A program made the translations under genes and the position numbers. Below are positions 61,234 to 64,000 of a stretch of 64,000 nucleotides of DNA, piece after piece. The notes under the pieces are model-generated. The model was not told where the DNA came from. It ran no database searches and saw only the letters and a program-made list of their open reading frames with translations. Every line of letters begins with the position of its first letter. The first letter of the stretch is position 1. Source of the stretch: Flammeovirgaceae bacterium (GTDB taxonomy: Bacteria > Bacteroidota > Bacteroidia > Cytophagales > Cyclobacteriaceae); NCBI GenBank assembly GCA_020635915.1, contig JACJYU010000001.1, forward strand, positions 1,836,501 to 1,900,500. The letters are read 5' to 3'.

Positions 61234-62207
61234 TGGAAACCAAAAATATGGAACGCGTTCCCACCGGTGATGACATTTTACAAGCCCATGAACGGATCAA
61301 ATCCTACGTTCATCAAACGCCCGTGATGACATCCACCAGCATAGACGCCCTGGCCGGGTGCCGTGTGTTTTTCAAATGCGAAAACTTTCAAAAGATTGGG
61401 GCCTTCAAAGCGCGCGGGGCCATGAATGCGGTGTTGTGCCTGCCGGAGGAAGAAAGAAAAAAGGGCGTGGCCACCCACTCTTCCGGCAACCATGCCCAGG
61501 CATTGGCCAGGGCGGCCCGGCTCATGGGGGTAAAATCCCACATCGTGATGCCGAGTACCGCCCCGGAGATCAAAAAAAAAGGCGTGCGCGCCTTTGGAGG
61601 GGAGATAACGGAGTGCGCGCCCACCCTGGAGGCCAGGGAATCCACCCTGGCCAAGGTGATGGACGAAACGGGCGCCACGGAAATCCACCCCTTTAACAAC
61701 TACGATGTGATAGCCGGGCAGGCAACGGCCGCCATTGAGTTGTTCGATGAGACGGAAGGACTGGATTTTGTGCTTGTGCCGGTTGGCGGTGGTGGATTGT
61801 TGAGCGGGACCTTGCTGGCAGCGAAGTATTTTTCCCCCAAGACCAAAGTAATTGCCGGGGAGCCTGCGGGGGCGGACGACACCTACCGCTCCCTGAGGAG
61901 CGGCAAGATAGAAAAATCCCAGGCAGACACGATAGCGGATGGCCTGCTCACCTCGTTGGGGGACAAAACGTTCCCGCTGATCAAAGAAATGGTATCTGAG
62001 GTGATAACGGTATCCGACAAGGAAATAATCGAGGCCATGCGCCTGGTATGGGAGCGGGTGAAGATCATTGTAGAACCTTCCTGCGCGGTGCCGTTTGCGG
62101 CCGCGCTCAAAGGGAAGGAAAAGTTCCAGGGCAAGAATGTAGGGATAATCCTTTCTGGCGGGAATGTGGACCTGGAGCGGGCGTTTAAATTGTTTGGGTC
62201 AATTTGA
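61233..62207 (+). CDS. PLP-dependent threonine/serine dehydratase (or serine racemase-like)
   Basis: This is a 324-residue fold-type II PLP enzyme. Lys59 in G-A-F-K-A-R-G-A forms the internal aldimine. S-S-G-N-H-A-Q-A near residue 85 binds the carboxylate, and the G-G-G-G-L-L-S-G loop near residue 188 holds the cofactor phosphate. There is no C-terminal ACT-like regulatory domain, so this is the short catabolic dehydratase/serine racemase type rather than biosynthetic IlvA. I chose the ATG at 61233, which overlaps the nitroreductase stop by 1 nt; an ATG at 61221 would overlap by 13 nt. Confidence 0.9.
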   Translation: METKNMERVPTGDDILQAHERIKSYVHQTPVMTSTSIDALAGCRVFFKCENFQKIGAFKARGAMNAVLCLPEEERKKGVATHSSGNHAQALARAARLMGVKSHIVMPSTAPEIKKKGVRAFGGEITECAPTLEARESTLAKVMDETGATEIHPFNNYDVIAGQATAAIELFDETEGLDFVLVPVGGGGLLSGTLLAAKYFSPKTKVIAGEPAGADDTYRSLRSGKIEKSQADTIADGLLTSLGDKTFPLIKEMVSEVITVSDKEIIEAMRLVWERVKIIVEPSCAVPFAAALKGKEKFQGKNVGIILSGGNVDLERAFKLFGSI

Positions 62208-62233
62208 CCTGATGCCAGGGTTGTCCCAAGTCG

Positions 62234-64000
62234 TCAATTCCCCTTCTTGAACTGATCAAACTTTGAGCCTTCCCTTTTGGGGAACACATTGTCGTACACA
62301 TTCACATCGGCCGTCTCGCGCTGCGGGTCGATGACGATATTGGTCACTTCCTTGTCTTTAATGAAGACCTTGGTCACTTCCTTTTCGTTCAGGCGCCATA
62401 TTTCGGCTGGCAGTTTTTCAATTTCCTTGGAGCCGTCTTTGTACGTCCACTCAATGATAATCGGGCTGAGCAGGCCACCGGTATTGCGGAAGGTCAGCTC
62501 ATACAGGTTTTTCCCCTGCAACTCCTTCCGAACGGCATCGTTGTTTACCCTGCTCCTGAAATCGCGGTAGGTGTCTTCCGGGGTATTTTCAACCGTCAGG
62601 GGCTGCGGGCCGGCACTGAAATCATTGGCCTTGTGGGTGGCCGTATTGGCCGAAAGGTCGCCTTGCTGCACCGTGATGTTTTTCTTTTCAGGGTCAAACT
62701 GCCCTTCCTTCACCTGGAACCATTTTACATCTTCCAGGGTCAGGTCCACATGATCGGTCCCGTAAAACCAGCCTCGCCAAAACCAGTCCAGGTCGGTGCC
62801 GGACGCATCTTCCATACTGCGGAAAAAGTCTGCGGGCTTGGGATGCTTGAAGGCCCACCGTTCCGCATATTCCTTGAACGCCCGGTCAAAGAGCTCAGGG
62901 CCCATGACCGTTTCGCGGAGGAGTACCAGCGCGGCAGAGGGCTTGGTATAGCCATTGGGGCCAAAGCTGGAGCCCTGGTTATCGGACTGGGCCATAATGG
63001 GGCGCATGATGCTTTTGTCGCCCTTCATAAAGGGGACTATGCCTTTGGGGGTGCCACTGGTGACATCAAACCCATCATAACGGGTGCGCAATGTTTCGTG
63101 TTCCAAAAAAGTATTCAACCCTTCGTCCATCCAGGTCCACTGCCGCTCGTCAGAGTTGACGATCATTGGGAAGAAGTTGTGGCCTACCTCGTGCACGATG
63201 ACGCTCACCATGCCTTCCAATACCCGTTGGCTGTAGTACCCATCTTTGTTGGGCCTGCCATAGTTGAAACAAATCATGGGGTATTCCATGCCCTGGTCTG
63301 CCGTATGGATGGAATAGGCCGTGGGGTAGGGATAATCAAACGTGCGTGCGGAGTAGACCTCCAAAGTATTTTTGATTGCCCTGGTGGACTCCTTTTCCCA
63401 AAGGGGGTTTCCTTCTTTAGGGTAAAGGGATTGGGCCAGCGGGGTTTTGTCCCCCACCTTCACGGCCATGGCGTCCCAAATAAATTTTCGGGAGGCGGCA
63501 AATGCCACATCGCGTACATGGTCGGCATGGAACACCCAGGTGCTTTTCTTCCTTGACCTTGACTTTTCGTTTTTCTTCGCCTCGGCTTCGGTAACGATAA
63601 AGACGGGCTTGTCAAATGTTTTTTGTGCACGGTTGAACCTTTCCAACTGTTCTTTGCCCAACACCTCTTGCGGGTTTTGCAGCCAGCCGGTTGCCCCCAC
63701 GATGAAGTCGCTGGGCACGGTTATCCTCACTTTGTAATTCCCAAAGGTAAGGGCATACTCCCCGCGGCCCAAAAATTGTTTGTTTTGCCATCCTTCGTAG
63801 TCGTCAAACACGCACATGCGCGGGAACCATTGTGCACAGGTATAAACCCGGTTGTCATCCTCGGGAAAATATTCGAAGCCGCCCCGCTCGTCAAATTTCA
63901 TCCGGTCATACTCGCGATAGGCCCACTCCACGGTAAACTTGTAGGTGTCCCCGGTTTTTAGCGGGGCAGGCAGGTCCACGCGCATCATGGTGTAGTTAAT
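62234..64000 (-). CDS. M1 family metallopeptidase, 5' end outside the window
   Basis: The frame is open to the window edge (codons continue above 63988), so the N-terminus is missing; 588 codons are visible. The gluzincin site H-E-V-G-H (near 63190-63204) is followed 18 residues later by the second zinc Glu in W-M-D-E-G-L-N, and the upstream G-M-E-Y-P substitutes for the usual G-x-M-E-N exopeptidase motif. M1 enzymes remove N-terminal residues from peptides. The ~200 residues after the catalytic domain, ending in a Lys-rich tail, have no domain that I can name. It is convergent with the dehydratase gene. Confidence 0.9.
   Translation of the reverse strand: MNYTMMRVDLPAPLKTGDTYKFTVEWAYREYDRMKFDERGGFEYFPEDDNRVYTCAQWFPRMCVFDDYEGWQNKQFLGRGEYALTFGNYKVRITVPSDFIVGATGWLQNPQEVLGKEQLERFNRAQKTFDKPVFIVTEAEAKKNEKSRSRKKSTWVFHADHVRDVAFAASRKFIWDAMAVKVGDKTPLAQSLYPKEGNPLWEKESTRAIKNTLEVYSARTFDYPYPTAYSIHTADQGMEYPMICFNYGRPNKDGYYSQRVLEGMVSVIVHEVGHNFFPMIVNSDERQWTWMDEGLNTFLEHETLRTRYDGFDVTSGTPKGIVPFMKGDKSIMRPIMAQSDNQGSSFGPNGYTKPSAALVLLRETVMGPELFDRAFKEYAERWAFKHPKPADFFRSMEDASGTDLDWFWRGWFYGTDHVDLTLEDVKWFQVKEGQFDPEKKNITVQQGDLSANTATHKANDFSAGPQPLTVENTPEDTYRDFRSRVNNDAVRKELQGKNLYELTFRNTGGLLSPIIIEWTYKDGSKEIEKLPAEIWRLNEKEVTKVFIKDKEVTNIVIDPQRETADVNVYDNVFPKREGSKFDQFKKGN

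Noticed and set aside
1..64000. tRNA, rRNA, transposase, integrase or phage genes
   Set aside because: I looked through the gaps and gene products and saw none; gaps are short and all large frames have non-mobile functions.

Overview
This window looks like a chromosomal segment of a Gram-negative member of the Bacteroidota, most likely of the order Cytophagales. The support is a gldB-type gliding lipoprotein, a FecI/FecR-like sigma/anti-sigma pair beside a carboxypeptidase-regulatory-domain TonB-dependent receptor, PD40/OmpA envelope proteins, LptB, many lipoproteins and signal peptides, and a few TAnnTTTG-type -7 promoter boxes with no clear Shine-Dalgarno sites. Coding density is very high: no stretch over 300 bases lacks a gene or gene remnant, and I recognise no tRNA, rRNA, CRISPR array, insertion sequence or prophage.

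Layout. 1-7.2 kb: the end of an M14 zinc carboxypeptidase, a zinc alcohol dehydrogenase, GldB, a GT4 glycosyltransferase, and an ECF sigma factor that overlaps a small partner gene by 80 nt. 7.3-19 kb: UvrA, a serine-hydrolase-like lipoprotein that has lost its nucleophile serine, a GH3-family enzyme, a tight operon of Gly-rich collagen-like exported protein / RecJ / LptB, a SPOR-like coiled-coil protein, and fumarase. 19-31 kb: M20 dipeptidase, DsbD, a membrane-anchored M23 protein with an unusual H-x-C zinc motif, a patatin/beta-barrel protein, two related OmpA-type proteins, and an aldehyde dehydrogenase. 31-44 kb: an AsmA-like protein, two more M20-type hydrolases, a YkvI-like membrane protein, an SRPBCC protein, a tandem pair of paralogous secreted proteins, a coiled-coil lipoprotein, a CocE/X-Pro-type hydrolase and a small exported protein. 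44-53 kb: a SulP transporter plus beta-carbonic anhydrase operon, then sigma factor / FecR / STN-domain repeat protein / TonB-dependent receptor. 53-64 kb: an orphan MacB-like permease, a sterol-desaturase-family enzyme, a DUF427 protein, CoaX translationally coupled to an osmoprotectant-type ABC importer whose binding protein is fused to the permease, an outer-membrane lipoprotein, a remnant of a P1 (DmpA-type) aminopeptidase, a nitroreductase, a PLP-dependent threonine/serine dehydratase, and the 3' part of an M1 aminopeptidase.

Taken together, the window is rich in exported peptidases (M14, M1, three M20-type, X-Pro-like), which fits a protein- or peptide-degrading lifestyle, mixed with envelope biogenesis (LptB, AsmA-like, OmpA, M23, DsbD) and housekeeping (UvrA, RecJ, FumC, CoaX). 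The best candidate for a less-described system is the 46.9-52.8 kb locus. There the STN signalling domain that usually sits on a TonB-dependent receptor is instead carried by a separate exported protein with about nine 16-residue A-G-L-F-N repeats, encoded in a translationally coupled chain with the sigma factor and FecR.
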